In this document: positions 8,784 to 17,190 of the stretch, one piece after another
How positions within the stretch are numbered: the first letter of the stretch is position 1
Layout: each line of letters opens with the position of its first letter
Assembly (NCBI GenBank): GCA_009594995.1
Contig: VOPR01000039.1
Coordinates: forward strand, 1 to 64,000
From: Nitrospira sp.
Lineage (GTDB): Bacteria > Nitrospirota > Nitrospiria > Nitrospirales > Nitrospiraceae
Length of the DNA stretch: 64,000 nucleotides
Direction: 5' to 3'
Position numbers and translations under genes: made by a program
The notes under the pieces: generated by a model
The model's database searches: none
Told to the model about the DNA's origin: nothing
What the model saw: the letters and a program-made list of their open reading frames with translations, nothing else

Positions 8784-9887
8784 TTATAACGTCGGCGACT
8801 CGGTACGTACACCCTTGGACTTGGCCACCGGAGGACGGTATATCCGTTGACTCACGTCCGGTCGGATACGTTTCGCCTGTAGCCGGAGTGTGATTGTTCG
8901 TTTGCGCTGCGCGGAACGATGCAGGGCTTCGACAATCTGCACGTCCAGGAGCCCTTCGAGCCCGTTGGGTTCCGGCTGCCGACCTTCCCTCACACAGTTG
9001 GAGAAGTAGATCAGCTGAGGTGCGAATTGGTCGCCTGGCTTAAAGACGCGCACACGGGTTTTCCCCTTGATCGTGACGGATGCCTTTAAGCTGCCAACGT
9101 ATTCATAGGCCGGTTCGACCCGTACTTTTCCCTTGGTCCCTACGACTTCATACATGGCTGCATCCGTCGCCCCGAAGCTACACGTGAACGTCGCGAGGCG
9201 GTCGCGTGAAAATCGCAGGATCGCTCCGGCCGATTCCTCCACGGTTTGGAAACGCCGATCGGGACCATGACCTGTCAGCGCAGTGACCTCCGTGGGCTCA
9301 TCCCGAAACAGGTATCGTGCCGCATTGATGCAATACACACCGATGTCATACAGCGGTCCGCCACCCAATTGATCGTTGAGTCGGATGTCGCCGGACCGAA
9401 CTTGTTGGGTAAAGACGGAATGGAAGAGACGCGGTTCTCCCAATTGTCCGGACTGGAGGAGGGCAATCGTGTGGAGATTGCAGGCTTCAAAATGCAGACG
9501 ATAGGCGATCATGAGCTGAACTCGATGCTGTTCGGCGGCGCGAATCATCTTGCGGCAGTCCGCGGCAGTGACGGCCATTGGTTTTTCACACAGGATATGG
9601 ATTCCCGCTCTGGCCGCCTGCACGGCATAGTCACGGTGGAGACTATTGGGTACGGCGATGTAGACCGCATCGATCTCTCCGCTGCGGAGGCAGGCATCAA
9701 AGTCTTTGTAGGCATACGTATGAGTGACGCCGTAGCGTTCAGCCAGAACTCGGCGTTTTACAGGATCGTCCGAGACTAGTGCCGTGAGTCTGGCCGCAGT
9801 CTTCGCGTGGGCGAAGGCAGGGAGCACTGCCACTTGCGAAATATGTCCAAGCCCGACGACGGCAAATCGCAGAGGTCTGGGGTTCAC
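8784..9887 (-). CDS. Gfo/Idh/MocA family oxidoreductase
   Basis: A 367-residue NAD(P)-dependent sugar-type oxidoreductase. The N-terminal Rossmann fold begins with VVGLGHISQ near residue 10, and the conserved CEKPMAVT motif of the family (catalytic Lys in EKP) appears near residue 98. The C-terminal GFO/IDH/MocA alpha-beta domain contains the GGGPLYDIGVYCINAARYL stretch, in which D and H/N-type residues bind substrate. The substrate cannot be read from sequence. It stands between two leftward stress-gene groups with short gaps. The annotated start is a GTG without a clear ribosome-binding site, so the first residues are uncertain. Confidence 0.88.
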   Translation of the reverse strand: MNPRPLRFAVVGLGHISQVAVLPAFAHAKTAARLTALVSDDPVKRRVLAERYGVTHTYAYKDFDACLRSGEIDAVYIAVPNSLHRDYAVQAARAGIHILCEKPMAVTAADCRKMIRAAEQHRVQLMIAYRLHFEACNLHTIALLQSGQLGEPRLFHSVFTQQVRSGDIRLNDQLGGGPLYDIGVYCINAARYLFRDEPTEVTALTGHGPDRRFQTVEESAGAILRFSRDRLATFTCSFGATDAAMYEVVGTKGKVRVEPAYEYVGSLKASVTIKGKTRVRVFKPGDQFAPQLIYFSNCVREGRQPEPNGLEGLLDVQIVEALHRSAQRKRTITLRLQAKRIRPDVSQRIYRPPVAKSKGVRTESPTL

Positions 9888-9935
9888 GCTACGAACTCCG
9901 TTGTGAGATGTGAACGGGCAGGGATGGAATCGGCC

Positions 9936-10349
9936 TCATCGGTCCTGCGACGTCTGGTGTGCAAGTAAGGGGAGGAGGTCGCGCTCCTCCACCGTAAAAT
10001 GGACATGCACGGTTTGCATCATGTCTTCAAAAAATTCATCCATTGATTCGTCGTCGTCCGTTTCAGCCTGGCGCAGTTCGCACATCATCGCCTGAATTTC
10101 TTCATGATCCAGCCGGACCTGCTCGACGACGGGGGCTCCGTTGTCCTGGTTTCGCACACCCGCGACGAGCAGGCCTTCTTCCATGGCGAAATGTTCATCC
10201 AGCCGCTGGAGAATTTGATCGACGATCGGCCGGCGAGAATCCGCCTCAGCCGCAAGGTACAACTGAAAGAGGGCTAGAATTTGCCGATGCTCGTCCCGCA
10301 GGATCTTGGCGATGCCTGCGGTCTGCTGCACCGTCGGTGTTCTGGCCAT
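9936..10349 (-). CDS. Hemerythrin HHE-domain protein
   Basis: The 137-residue protein has the four-helix hemerythrin HHE pattern: DEHRQILALF near residue 21, DEHFAMEEGLL near residue 54, LDHEEIQAMM near residue 79, and HVHFTVEERDLLP near the C terminus. The His and Glu residues would bind a di-iron centre for O2, NO or peroxide sensing or iron-sulfur repair. ATG at 10349 follows AGGTGGAG at 8 nt; a longer open frame upstream overlaps the DUF4403 gene and is not used. It follows the DUF4403 lipoprotein gene and is probably cotranscribed with it. Confidence 0.82.
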   Translation of the reverse strand: MARTPTVQQTAGIAKILRDEHRQILALFQLYLAAEADSRRPIVDQILQRLDEHFAMEEGLLVAGVRNQDNGAPVVEQVRLDHEEIQAMMCELRQAETDDDESMDEFFEDMMQTVHVHFTVEERDLLPLLAHQTSQDR

Positions 10350-10387
10350 TGGTCGGTCTCCACCTGTCATGGTCGAAACGCGTCGAC

Positions 10388-11860
10388 CTATCGGCCTTCC
10401 CCTCTGAGTAATGCCCGAGGGCTCCGCTCCTCCAGGGTGATTTGCCCGGCGGCATTGGCGGTCCCTTCCAACATAATAGTGACTGTCAAACCCTGCGGTG
10501 TGGAACGCACATGATCCGGCTGCTGACGCGTGATCAGGATATCCATTGTCGTCCCGTTTGACCGGTGTGTTCCTGTGATGGTCTGTTTCAATCGATCGAC
10601 CTGGGAGGAGATGTCGACTGCCATCGCCTGCCGCAATTTTGCGTTGAGCTCCCGATCGACAAGCTGCCAATAGCCGAAACGAATCGAATCGATGGCCGCT
10701 TTGGATTCATTCGCCATCTGGAGATCAGGGACTGAAATGCTTCGTCCCCCTTCATCCAGACGCGGGGTGCCCCAATAGTAGATCGTGCCTTTCAGGTCGC
10801 CGGTGGTTTCGATCGCTACCAGGGCGCGTCCATTCGCATCCACCGCGGAGACACGCTCGATAGCGGCCGTTTCCGAGGCGGTGGAATCCAGAGCGATTGA
10901 TTGATGGAATAGTTTGCTCTGCAGTTGATGCGACAGCTGCTGATAAGAAAGCGGGATGCGTGCTACCAGCATATAGGGTTTGCCTTCTGCCGGCAGGGAT
11001 CCGGAGTTGATCAGTGCCACGGTTGGCGCTACCTCGGGGCAGGTGGGCTCATAGGTAATAAAAGGCATCTCTTTTGCCGTCCCGGAAATGACCGTCTCCT
11101 GGGTGGTGCCCTTCTGTCCGCCGAGAGTCATTTCTCTCGGATTGCCATACATGCAGGCACGGGTATTGAGGGCTGCTATGGGAAGGGACAATGGTCCGCC
11201 GAGGTCATCCCAGATTCGCTGCAAGGGAATGCCGAATTCCTGCGGATGGACGGCTTCCGCCAGTGTGATCTTGACCTCCGGAAGACCGAAGAGGTCGGGA
11301 ATCTGTTCATTGAGCGGGAGGCTGAACATATTGCACCGCGTATCGCTGTCGGGTTTCGTTCCCACGGTCACTTGGGTGGGTTCGAATCCAAACGAGACGG
11401 ATTCACCATTTTGGATCAAGGTCAATTTGCCCGTTGCGTCCAATGAGGCCAAGATCGGGTCCAGTCGGCAGGCCCTGGCGCTCCCGCGCGATTCGATATC
11501 ACCCTTGTAGTCTGCGTGGATGGCAACGAGCCCGTCCTGTAGATGCACGCTGGACTCGCCGGTTCTTACGAAGGTCCATCGAAATTCCTGGCCTAGTGGA
11601 TGGCCCGCCTCGGTAATCCGTTCGGGAACGGCGTTGCGAATAGCTGTTTGGATGGGCGTCAAATCTGCTTTGAGCTGGACCGGTACTTGCGAAATAGGAG
11701 CGCGCGCATCTTCCTTATTTTGGGCAGGGAAAGTGGGGACGGCACTTGTGAAAGGAGGCGGCACCGGTTTGGGGGACGTGGTCGGTATGGAATGGCTGCA
11801 CGCGCCCAAAAGAAGAGCTGAGACGAGTATTGGCAGTATGGATGATGTGTGGCGCGTCAT
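10388..11860 (-). CDS. DUF4403 family lipoprotein
   Basis: A 490-residue protein that begins with a lipoprotein signal (lipobox LLGAC, Cys near residue 21) followed by a Pro-rich linker. The body matches DUF4403, with alternating beta-rich repeats such as PVQLKADLTPIQTAIRNAVP and the GYWQLVDRELNAKLRQAM region. The fold is thought to be related to lipid-binding tubular (SMP/BPI-like) proteins, so an envelope lipid role is possible (inference). ATG at 11860 follows GAGGAGG at 7 nt. Its 3' neighbour is the hemerythrin gene and its 5' neighbour a BON lipoprotein. Confidence 0.82.
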   Translation of the reverse strand: MTRHTSSILPILVSALLLGACSHSIPTTSPKPVPPPFTSAVPTFPAQNKEDARAPISQVPVQLKADLTPIQTAIRNAVPERITEAGHPLGQEFRWTFVRTGESSVHLQDGLVAIHADYKGDIESRGSARACRLDPILASLDATGKLTLIQNGESVSFGFEPTQVTVGTKPDSDTRCNMFSLPLNEQIPDLFGLPEVKITLAEAVHPQEFGIPLQRIWDDLGGPLSLPIAALNTRACMYGNPREMTLGGQKGTTQETVISGTAKEMPFITYEPTCPEVAPTVALINSGSLPAEGKPYMLVARIPLSYQQLSHQLQSKLFHQSIALDSTASETAAIERVSAVDANGRALVAIETTGDLKGTIYYWGTPRLDEGGRSISVPDLQMANESKAAIDSIRFGYWQLVDRELNAKLRQAMAVDISSQVDRLKQTITGTHRSNGTTMDILITRQQPDHVRSTPQGLTVTIMLEGTANAAGQITLEERSPRALLRGEGR

Positions 11861-11928
11861 AGTAAAGCCTCCTCACCGATTAGGCGGCAAGGGCGATGCC
11901 CTTGCCGCCTCGCTGTTGTGCTGTTGAC

Positions 11929-12237
11929 CTATTGGGCCTGAATCTGCAGATTGTTGTTCACTGTTCGCACCCCTGCGACTTGGCGGGTGAGTTCGACCAC
12001 GCGCATTTTCTGCTCGGCCGATTTCACCACTCCAGTGAGCGTCACCACTCCGCGCTCCGCATCGACATCGATCCTGGAGAAGTTCGACAGTTGATCGGAC
12101 GACAGTTTGGCCTGCACTGCTGTGGTAATAGAGGCATCATCAATGGTCTGCCCGGCTGTCTTGCCTGTCGTCGACTGGCAGCCCACCAGCGAGATCATGG
12201 CAAATGCGAGTATGAAACGTGTCAGATGTCCAATCAT
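11929..12237 (-). CDS. BON-domain lipoprotein (OsmY/DolP-like)
   Basis: The 102-residue protein has a lipoprotein signal with lipobox SLVGC (Cys near residue 20) and one BON domain from about residue 30 to 100 (DASITTAVQAKLSSD, then IDVDAERGVVTLTGVV and RVVELTRQVAGVRTVNNNL). BON domains bind phospholipids, and proteins of this type help envelope integrity under osmotic or heat stress. ATG follows GAGAGGGG. It sits between the YtxH-like and DUF4403 genes in a leftward run of envelope-stress genes. Confidence 0.87.
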   Translation of the reverse strand: MIGHLTRFILAFAMISLVGCQSTTGKTAGQTIDDASITTAVQAKLSSDQLSNFSRIDVDAERGVVTLTGVVKSAEQKMRVVELTRQVAGVRTVNNNLQIQAQ

Positions 12238-12289
12238 GGTCGGTTCCCCTCTCGATCAGTGTGAAGGCATTCACGAGGCAAACCGAAGA

Positions 12290-12616
12290 TCATCCGCGTC
12301 GCGAGGCCGCTTCTTCCGCTGTCTTTTCTGCGGTCTGCACGGTCTCATCAACAAATTCACGGGCAGCCCGTCCGGCCTTCCGCAACGTTTGTTTGCCACC
12401 TTCGACATAGTCCTGGCCTCGGTCGACGGCAGAATCCCACATGGCTCGCCCCTGTTCAGTTGCCTCATCCAATTCGTCTTTTGCTTTGGACGCGTAGTCA
12501 CGGAGCGTCGAGCGAAGTTCGGTGCCAGACTGCGGCGCGAGCAGTAACGCCACCCCGGCACCGATGAGTGCTCCTGCCATAAATGCTGACCAGTTGGAAG
12601 AATCGTCCGTGTGCAT
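12290..12616 (-). CDS. YtxH-domain stress protein
   Basis: A 108-residue protein with one N-terminal hydrophobic segment (FMAGALIGAGVALLLAPQSG, residues about 12-31), which is the hallmark of YtxH/gas-vesicle-like proteins, followed by a long polar helix rich in Ala, Glu and Lys. Such proteins are membrane-bound and often induced by stress. ATG at 12616 has a strong AAGGAGG 6 nt upstream; the longer open frame is not used. It is the first gene of a leftward group with the BON, DUF4403 and hemerythrin genes. A palindromic motif lies about 135 nt upstream. Confidence 0.78.
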   Translation of the reverse strand: MHTDDSSNWSAFMAGALIGAGVALLLAPQSGTELRSTLRDYASKAKDELDEATEQGRAMWDSAVDRGQDYVEGGKQTLRKAGRAAREFVDETVQTAEKTAEEAASRRG

Positions 12617-12750
12617 GTCTGACCTCCTTAACGTTGCGCTGTGTTTGCTGTGTGAAATTTGAGATGCATTCCAATATGCATTCATCGTTTCGCCCCCTGG
12701 CACTTGTCATTGGTTCGTGAGTTGAGAGTAACAGGATGTCGCGATTCTCA

Positions 12751-12771
12751 AACTAGGCATGGCCCTAGTCC
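12751..12771 (-). promoter_or_regulatory. Shared palindromic motif upstream of the YtxH gene
   Basis: On the minus strand the site reads GGACTAGGGC, then CA, then TGCC-T-AGTT, 18 of 21 positions equal to the copy at 8727-8747. Its arms ACTAGG and CCTAGT are perfectly inverted. It stands about 135 nt upstream of the YtxH start. The two downstream operons both encode small envelope-stress proteins, so a common regulator is plausible but unproven. Confidence 0.35.
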
Positions 12772-12983
12772 ATTGGTGTTTGCGAGATACTTATGGAAAT
12801 GCTGGTGCCGTCCTGGCGCTCTGGGGGAGAAGGGTGCAGCTGCGAATTGAATTCGCCGACAGGTCCGTTCCATTTCAAGCAGGAGTGTCGCACCGACAGA
12901 ATGCTACTTAGGAAAATGAGGATGAATCGTGGCGAGGCAACGGTACTGTTTTAAGTGAGCTATAAAAAGAAGGTTCTCGATCA

Positions 12984-13009
12984 CACTCTGTTTGTGTTTG
13001 ATCAGAGTG
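12984..13009. other. Intergenic inverted repeat
   Basis: CACTCTG (12984-12990) pairs perfectly with CAGAGTG (13003-13009) across a 12-nt loop. An outer pair, GTGAG (12955-12959) and CTCAC (13015-13019), encloses it. Four T residues follow the outer arm, so a weak terminator or an operator are both possible. No gene on the plus strand ends here, which argues against a terminator. Confidence 0.3.
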
Positions 13010-13303
13010 ATTATCTCACCTTTTGAAAAGGACTCCCTGCTTCGCGTCTTCCATGCCAGTTCACTTTGACATAACAGTAGACGAAGAGAGGAGACATGTG
13101 TCGAGAACTAGTCGTGGCGTTTAGAAACGTCTGGCAATCAAGAAGTGGGGCAGAGGAACAGGTCTCAGGGTAGAACCTGGTCTACATTCGCGGGGCGGGT
13201 CAATGGCAGGCCACCTCTCATTGGATCCGGACCTATTTATGGGGGGAAGGTTAGCCGCCGGCACAAGTACAAGCCGATACGCATAACAAAATCGCTCTGC
13301 AAA

Positions 13304-13332
13304 TTGCCATAGGTGTGGTAGTCACGTATCTT
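13304..13332 (+). promoter_or_regulatory. Likely sigma-70 promoter of the DUF4419 gene
   Basis: TTGCCA at 13304-13309 and TATCTT at 13327-13332 are separated by 17 bp, which matches the -35/-10 layout. The implied start near 13339 leaves a leader of about 48 nt before the TTG start at 13387. Confidence 0.4.
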
Positions 13333-13386
13333 TACTCTAACGGTGTTTCCCTCACACGATATTTCAATTAGAACGGGAGGTGCTCA

Positions 13387-14976
13387 TTGAAAGAGATACC
13401 TTCATCTGTCAACGACCACGCGCCCATCCTTCATCGCTCAGCCACAGAAATCTGTTTCCGTGTCGATGAGGTAGAGCCCTGTCTGGACCCCTGCACACTC
13501 ACCCCGGCACAGGCCCGCGTGAGGCAACATGTCGGCAGACCATTCCTTGCCTGTAGTCACGATGAGTCGTCAGAGCTTATTTCGGCAACGGGAGCCGCCG
13601 CGCATGGCTTCGTGGATGCGGTGTATGTGGCGTTTAGCCAACATCGGCCGCTCGTATTGACGCCTGATGCCGTGTGGATGACGCTTGCACAGGGATGTGC
13701 TCATCACATCATGAATCATGCTGAGGCGCTTCGGTCGAGCCTCGTTCGACACAAGGGGAAAATGATCTTGTATGCGGAGACCATAGATCCGCACGCATCT
13801 CAGCATTGGCCCGGGGTTGTCCAGCAATGGAGCGACGGGATTCGGCAGCATGTTCAGGATGATTTGTACCAGCTCATGCTGTGCGATTTCAGCACGACCT
13901 CGCCTGTGATACGCACAGCAAGTCAGGTCGTCATGATGGAGGCGTTCCAGCAGTATTTTGATTACGAACTGAAGTTTATTTGCGGGATTCCTTCGATTAC
14001 GCTGACGGGCTCTGTTGCTGATTGGGTGAGAATCCGTGAACGCGTCGACGTGATGGCGACATTTCAGCTTGACTGGTGGACCGATCGGCTCAAACCGATT
14101 TGTGACGGGTTTGTCGCGACGGCGCAGGGCAACCCGTCGCAACGGTTCTGGAAACACATCTATAGTCCCAAGGAGATCTATGGGGGAGATCTGATCACCG
14201 GCTGGCTGGCCGATCTCTTCCCCTATCTCATCCAGTCGGTCACGAAGGCACCCACCGTGAGAAATCCGATCCTCGACATTCCACGCACACAACTCACCGT
14301 CCAGGATGGGCTTAAGGCCGGGATGATTCCCACGGGTCTGTCAAGAGCCCCGTTCACCTTCAAATCGGCTTCCATCGATCAATCGATAGAATTGGAGATT
14401 CTTGCTGGCTTCCTGGGTGTCAGGCAACACGTAGACACTGGTCGGCTGGAACCGGAGATCGGGTGGGCAGTTGCGGAACCAGAGCTGTTCACCCAGCTGC
14501 TGAACACGTTCGCACGAACGGGAACGAGAGACGCCATTTCCAAACCGCTGGTGATTGCCCCTCAGGATTACCGCCTCAGCAATATGCTCCGCGTTGGCAT
14601 CCCTAAAGAATTGGTGCAGATGCTGGATCGCTTTGCGGCGGGCCAGGTGTTTTACGAGCAGACGCCACATCCCTGGACGCTCAGGCCAGCTACCGAGATC
14701 ACCGGCAGGGCTATCGGTGCAGCTGACTCATCTGAGACTGTGCATTTCATGGATTTAGCCGATGGTCGTGCCGTGGCCTATACCACGGTCCGTGGCAAGG
14801 ACAGGGCCAGGCGAGCCGGGCGGGTTCTGGTCGGACGCCTCGAGGGAGCCGCCATTCAAGCCGACAGTGCGCGTGTCATTGCGAAGGGGATGACCGAGTT
14901 TCTCGATCGAGTTGTTCGTGAAGAGGGACGTTATTATTTTGATGCGCCGTCTTTTGAGTCGGAGCCATTGCATTAG
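13387..14976 (+). CDS. DUF4419 domain protein
   Basis: A 529-residue protein matching DUF4419: the region from about residue 75 to 400 contains RPLVLTPDAVWMTLAQGCAHH near the front, then FSTTSPVIRTASQVVMMEAF, VADWVRIRERVD and the FWKHIYSPKEIYGGDLITGWLADLFPY stretch typical of the family. The family is found in bacteria and fungi and has no agreed function. The start is a TTG with GGGAGG 6 nt upstream, a clear case where the ribosome-binding site decides the start. It is a stand-alone gene with its own promoter-like region. No signal peptide is visible. Confidence 0.8.
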   Translation: MKEIPSSVNDHAPILHRSATEICFRVDEVEPCLDPCTLTPAQARVRQHVGRPFLACSHDESSELISATGAAAHGFVDAVYVAFSQHRPLVLTPDAVWMTLAQGCAHHIMNHAEALRSSLVRHKGKMILYAETIDPHASQHWPGVVQQWSDGIRQHVQDDLYQLMLCDFSTTSPVIRTASQVVMMEAFQQYFDYELKFICGIPSITLTGSVADWVRIRERVDVMATFQLDWWTDRLKPICDGFVATAQGNPSQRFWKHIYSPKEIYGGDLITGWLADLFPYLIQSVTKAPTVRNPILDIPRTQLTVQDGLKAGMIPTGLSRAPFTFKSASIDQSIELEILAGFLGVRQHVDTGRLEPEIGWAVAEPELFTQLLNTFARTGTRDAISKPLVIAPQDYRLSNMLRVGIPKELVQMLDRFAAGQVFYEQTPHPWTLRPATEITGRAIGAADSSETVHFMDLADGRAVAYTTVRGKDRARRAGRVLVGRLEGAAIQADSARVIAKGMTEFLDRVVREEGRYYFDAPSFESEPLH

Positions 14977-15027
14977 GCAAGGAAAAGTGCTCTCCACGTC
15001 TCAGCGTTTGCACGAGATAGGTGGATC

Positions 15028-15258
15028 ATGATCGCAAAGATATGCGAAGGACATTCGAGGTGGGAGATTTCTCCTGCGCGATGCCTGATTCAATGCCCTC
15101 TGCTTGCTAGCCCTGGCATGGTGGTTAAGGTGTCTCTGCAAATGCCTGGCACGGCATTGATTCGAATGGAAGGCCTCGTCACTTGGGCCCGCGAATCGGA
15201 GTTTGGGATAGAGTTACTTCGGGTTCCTGTAGCCTGGATCGAGAAGGGGGGCATTTAG
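15028..15258 (+). CDS. Short PilZ-like protein
   Basis: A 76-residue protein that reads like a shortened PilZ fold: a strand-rich sequence with a GMVVKVSLQMPG turn and a GLVTWARESEFGIELL segment, which resembles the second half of PilZ domains (VRW..G...GIEF). The canonical RxxxR c-di-GMP motif is not clear. It lies just upstream of a second PilZ-like gene. No strong ribosome-binding site is visible. It could bind c-di-GMP weakly or not at all. Confidence 0.5.
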   Translation: MIAKICEGHSRWEISPARCLIQCPLLASPGMVVKVSLQMPGTALIRMEGLVTWARESEFGIELLRVPVAWIEKGGI

Positions 15259-15563
15259 GAGGCACCTTGGCAATGCCTTATTGCTCGGTGTGCTCTTGGC
15301 GCTGGTCTCATGGGGGAGCCCCCCTCAACTGCGGGGGCTGCAACGCAACCCCCCCCTACAATCGTACCCTCAATCAGCTGGATCTGATCGAAGACCTGCC
15401 CGCTCAGTGACTACGGTGCTCTGGTTGCTTCAGCCAGCCTCTTCCTACGTGGTACGTCCTCTGAGTAATGCCAGGCCTCGACTGAGCCGCTATCCTTCTT
15501 TCATGCATCGCGTCGGCCCCGCTCAGCTGAATGTGGGACCAACCCGAACCACAAGGAGGCCCT
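15259..15563. other. 305-bp gap with a GC-rich stem-loop
   Basis: AGCCCCC (15317-15323) pairs with GGGGGCT (15333-15339) across a 9-nt loop, flanked by C and G runs that could form a competing hairpin. No T-run follows, so it is not a standard terminator. Otherwise no gene is evident between the two PilZ-like genes; open frames here lack ribosome-binding sites. Confidence 0.35.
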
Positions 15564-15917
15564 GTGAATCTACGGTACAGTGATCGGAAGTCAGCGTCAG
15601 CCAAGGTGACTCTTTCAGCCGGACCACGAGTGGGAGACGGGCAGGTGTTGGATCTCACGGTGCCAGGGTGTCTCTTGCAAACAGCTATTCCGTTGGAGCG
15701 TGGACAGACCATACAGCTGTTGATCTATCTTGATGAGCTTCGACCCATGCGGATTAATTTGGGCGTGGTGCGATGGACGTCCGGCAAGACCGCCGGGATT
15801 GAATTCATTCGCACATCAGTCGAAGACCAAGAACGACTCCGCACATTCATAGGCTATAAGCCACAGCTGCGTCTCAGTGTCCGATGGGGGGAAACGCCGT
15901 TGTGTGTGGCGTACTGA
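15564..15917 (+). CDS. PilZ domain protein
   Basis: The 117-residue protein has the PilZ outline: RYSDRKSASAKVTL at the N terminus in place of the usual RxxxR, a DLTVPGCLLQT segment (standing in for D/NxSxxG), and GVVRWTSGKTAGIEFIRT near the C terminus. PilZ domains bind c-di-GMP and steer motility, polysaccharide or virulence traits. GTG at 15564 follows AAGGAGG at 4 nt and is preferred to an ATG at 15531 that lacks such a site. An HD-GYP protein at 23771 is a possible degrader of the same signal. Confidence 0.75.
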   Translation: MNLRYSDRKSASAKVTLSAGPRVGDGQVLDLTVPGCLLQTAIPLERGQTIQLLIYLDELRPMRINLGVVRWTSGKTAGIEFIRTSVEDQERLRTFIGYKPQLRLSVRWGETPLCVAY

Positions 15918-15918
15918 C

Positions 15919-16098
15919 ATGTCGTATCTGGAAAGCCAAGAGGCCGCACGGCGGGGCAAGGCGATCGTGTGCTCCAGCATGGTGGGGGTGCTCGTGGGGC
16001 TCATCGTGGCAACGTTCATTGAATCGGAGAAGCGTGTATCGCCTCCAGCTTCCTCTACGCCTGCAAAGCATGCTGATCCCTCGTCGGCACAACCTTGA
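15919..16098 (+). CDS. Small single-pass membrane protein
   Basis: A 59-residue frame with a single hydrophobic segment (IVCSSMVGVLVGLIVATFIE) and a Pro/Ser-rich tail. It starts one base after the stop codon of the PilZ gene, so it could be translated by reinitiation. There is no distinct ribosome-binding site. No family is recognised, and it may be non-functional. Confidence 0.38.
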   Translation: MSYLESQEAARRGKAIVCSSMVGVLVGLIVATFIESEKRVSPPASSTPAKHADPSSAQP

Positions 16099-16247
16099 TC
16101 TGTGATGCCTCAAATTTTTCGATCACCAGATGCACGCTGAGCATGATGGGGCAGAGCAAAATGCGCGCGTTGAATAACTACATTTTTTGAACGATACAAA
16201 TGCGGCTCGCAGAACTCTTGGGAAATGCATAGAAAGGAGATCGTCTG

Positions 16248-16340
16248 ATGCGGGACGAGATATCAATTATGATCAGTCTGTCGATTTCTCTGGGAGTTGT
16301 ACTCCTTGCGGTACTGCACGGATGGTTGGCAGTCCCATAG
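16248..16340 (+). CDS. 30-residue hydrophobic peptide with strong ribosome-binding site
   Basis: A very short frame: MRDEISIM, then a hydrophobic stretch (SLSISLGVVLLAVLHGWLAV), stop. AAAGGAGA lies 7 to 8 nt before the ATG, better than most genes nearby. The residues suit one transmembrane helix, as in small membrane proteins that modulate larger complexes or in type I toxin peptides. No antisense RNA or partner was identified. It sits just ahead of the integrase remnant. Confidence 0.45.
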   Translation: MRDEISIMISLSISLGVVLLAVLHGWLAVP

Positions 16341-16645
16341 TATTGGAGACTCCTCCATCAACGACGACATCCGGGCGCTTGGGCTACGTGCTGGTATCGA
16401 GCAGTTCGCTACAGGCTTGTCCTTGGCTACAACCTTTTCGTTGATCAAGAATGTGGAGCCGCACTTCAAGTTATAGCCGCCATACACGAAAATACGGTGC
16501 AGTTGGTGCGTTCACCCGTTCAAACGACTCACTTCACCGACCAGTCGGACATCACCTTCTTGGCCTTCATTTCGATCTCCTTGCAGTATTTGAACGCGAA
16601 GCGGCCGACAAATGACGGTCGAAATGAACTCATTCTGACGAAGCA
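16341..16645. other. 305-bp gap without a clear gene
   Basis: Sequence ahead of the integrase remnant. The minus strand around 16530-16600 reads as lysine-rich protein-like sequence with an internal AAGGAG but ends after only 13 codons, so it is treated as decayed DNA. Confidence 0.3.
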
Positions 16646-17032
16646 GTGTTCGGAGGACTATCACGGATTAGCGGGCGATTCTTTGGCCAATGGAAGACTG
16701 GTAACTCATTCAAACATAGTTGGATGAGAACGTATGATCGGGCAGGACTTCATGGCCTTCACATCCGCGTTCTCCGTCACACGGCGGCGACGTGGCTCGG
16801 CGAGGCGGGTATCGAATACGCGACCAACGAGAACCTGCTCGGGCACAAGCTGCCCGGCACGGGAGAACTCTATATCCACGATTGGAAAAGCAAGTTGCGC
16901 GCGCCGGTGACGACGCTGGAAGAGACGGTGCGAGTCCGCTTCAAATCCGCCGTTCACGACGAGCGGGTACGGTCAGTGGGCAGCTGTGGGCAGTTGGTGG
17001 ACAGTTACAAAAACGAACAGTTGCCGAAGTGA
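16646..17032 (+). pseudogene. C-terminal remnant of a tyrosine recombinase (phage-type integrase)
   Basis: Only the last part of a tyrosine recombinase is present. The catalytic HIRVLRHTAATWLGEAG motif (H..xRH), LLGHK (conserved His) and the tyrosine region TGELYIHDW are recognisable within about 60 residues. The N-terminal core-binding and SAM-like domains are absent, and no good start exists, so it cannot be functional alone. It ends 8 nt before the 3' end of a tRNA-Phe gene, the usual attachment target of such enzymes, so it marks an old integration event. No second copy of the tRNA 3' end was found nearby. Confidence 0.75.
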
Positions 17033-17040
17033 TTGTTAAG

Positions 17041-17117
17041 TGGTGCCGAGGGACAGAATCGAACTGTCGACACCAGCCTTTTCAGGGCTGTGCTCTACCA
17101 ACTGAGCTACCTCGGCA
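17041..17117 (-). tRNA. tRNA-Phe (anticodon GAA)
   Basis: The minus strand folds as a full cloverleaf: acceptor TGCCGAG pairs with CTCGGCA, followed by an encoded CCA; the anticodon stem CAGCC/GGCTG closes the loop CTGAAAA with anticodon GAA; the T arm carries GTTCGATTC. An integrase remnant abuts its 3' end. Confidence 0.95.
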
Positions 17118-17190
17118 TTTCGGCGGGATTGCAACGCGGGGTTTCTGTCTACAGGATCACCGGCGAAAAATCAACTCTTCATCGTAGGTG

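Larger units (their letters stand above)
12617..13386. other. 770-bp intergenic region between divergent genes
   Basis: No convincing gene is seen. The region holds the palindromic motif at 12751-12771, a hairpin at 12984-13009 (CACTCTG...CAGAGTG) nested in GTGAG...CTCAC, the 13-nt palindrome CCTTTTGAAAAGG at 13019-13031, and a likely promoter at 13304-13332 for the DUF4419 gene. Short open frames here lack ribosome-binding sites. Confidence 0.5.

Noticed and set aside
10402..15472. Shared 15-mer CCTCTGAGTAATGCC at two sites
   Set aside because: One copy is coding, and a match of this length is expected about once or twice by chance in a window of this size.
17041..17117. Second attachment-site copy of the tRNA-Phe 3' end
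   Set aside because: Searched by eye through the flanking region; no duplicate segment was seen in the window.
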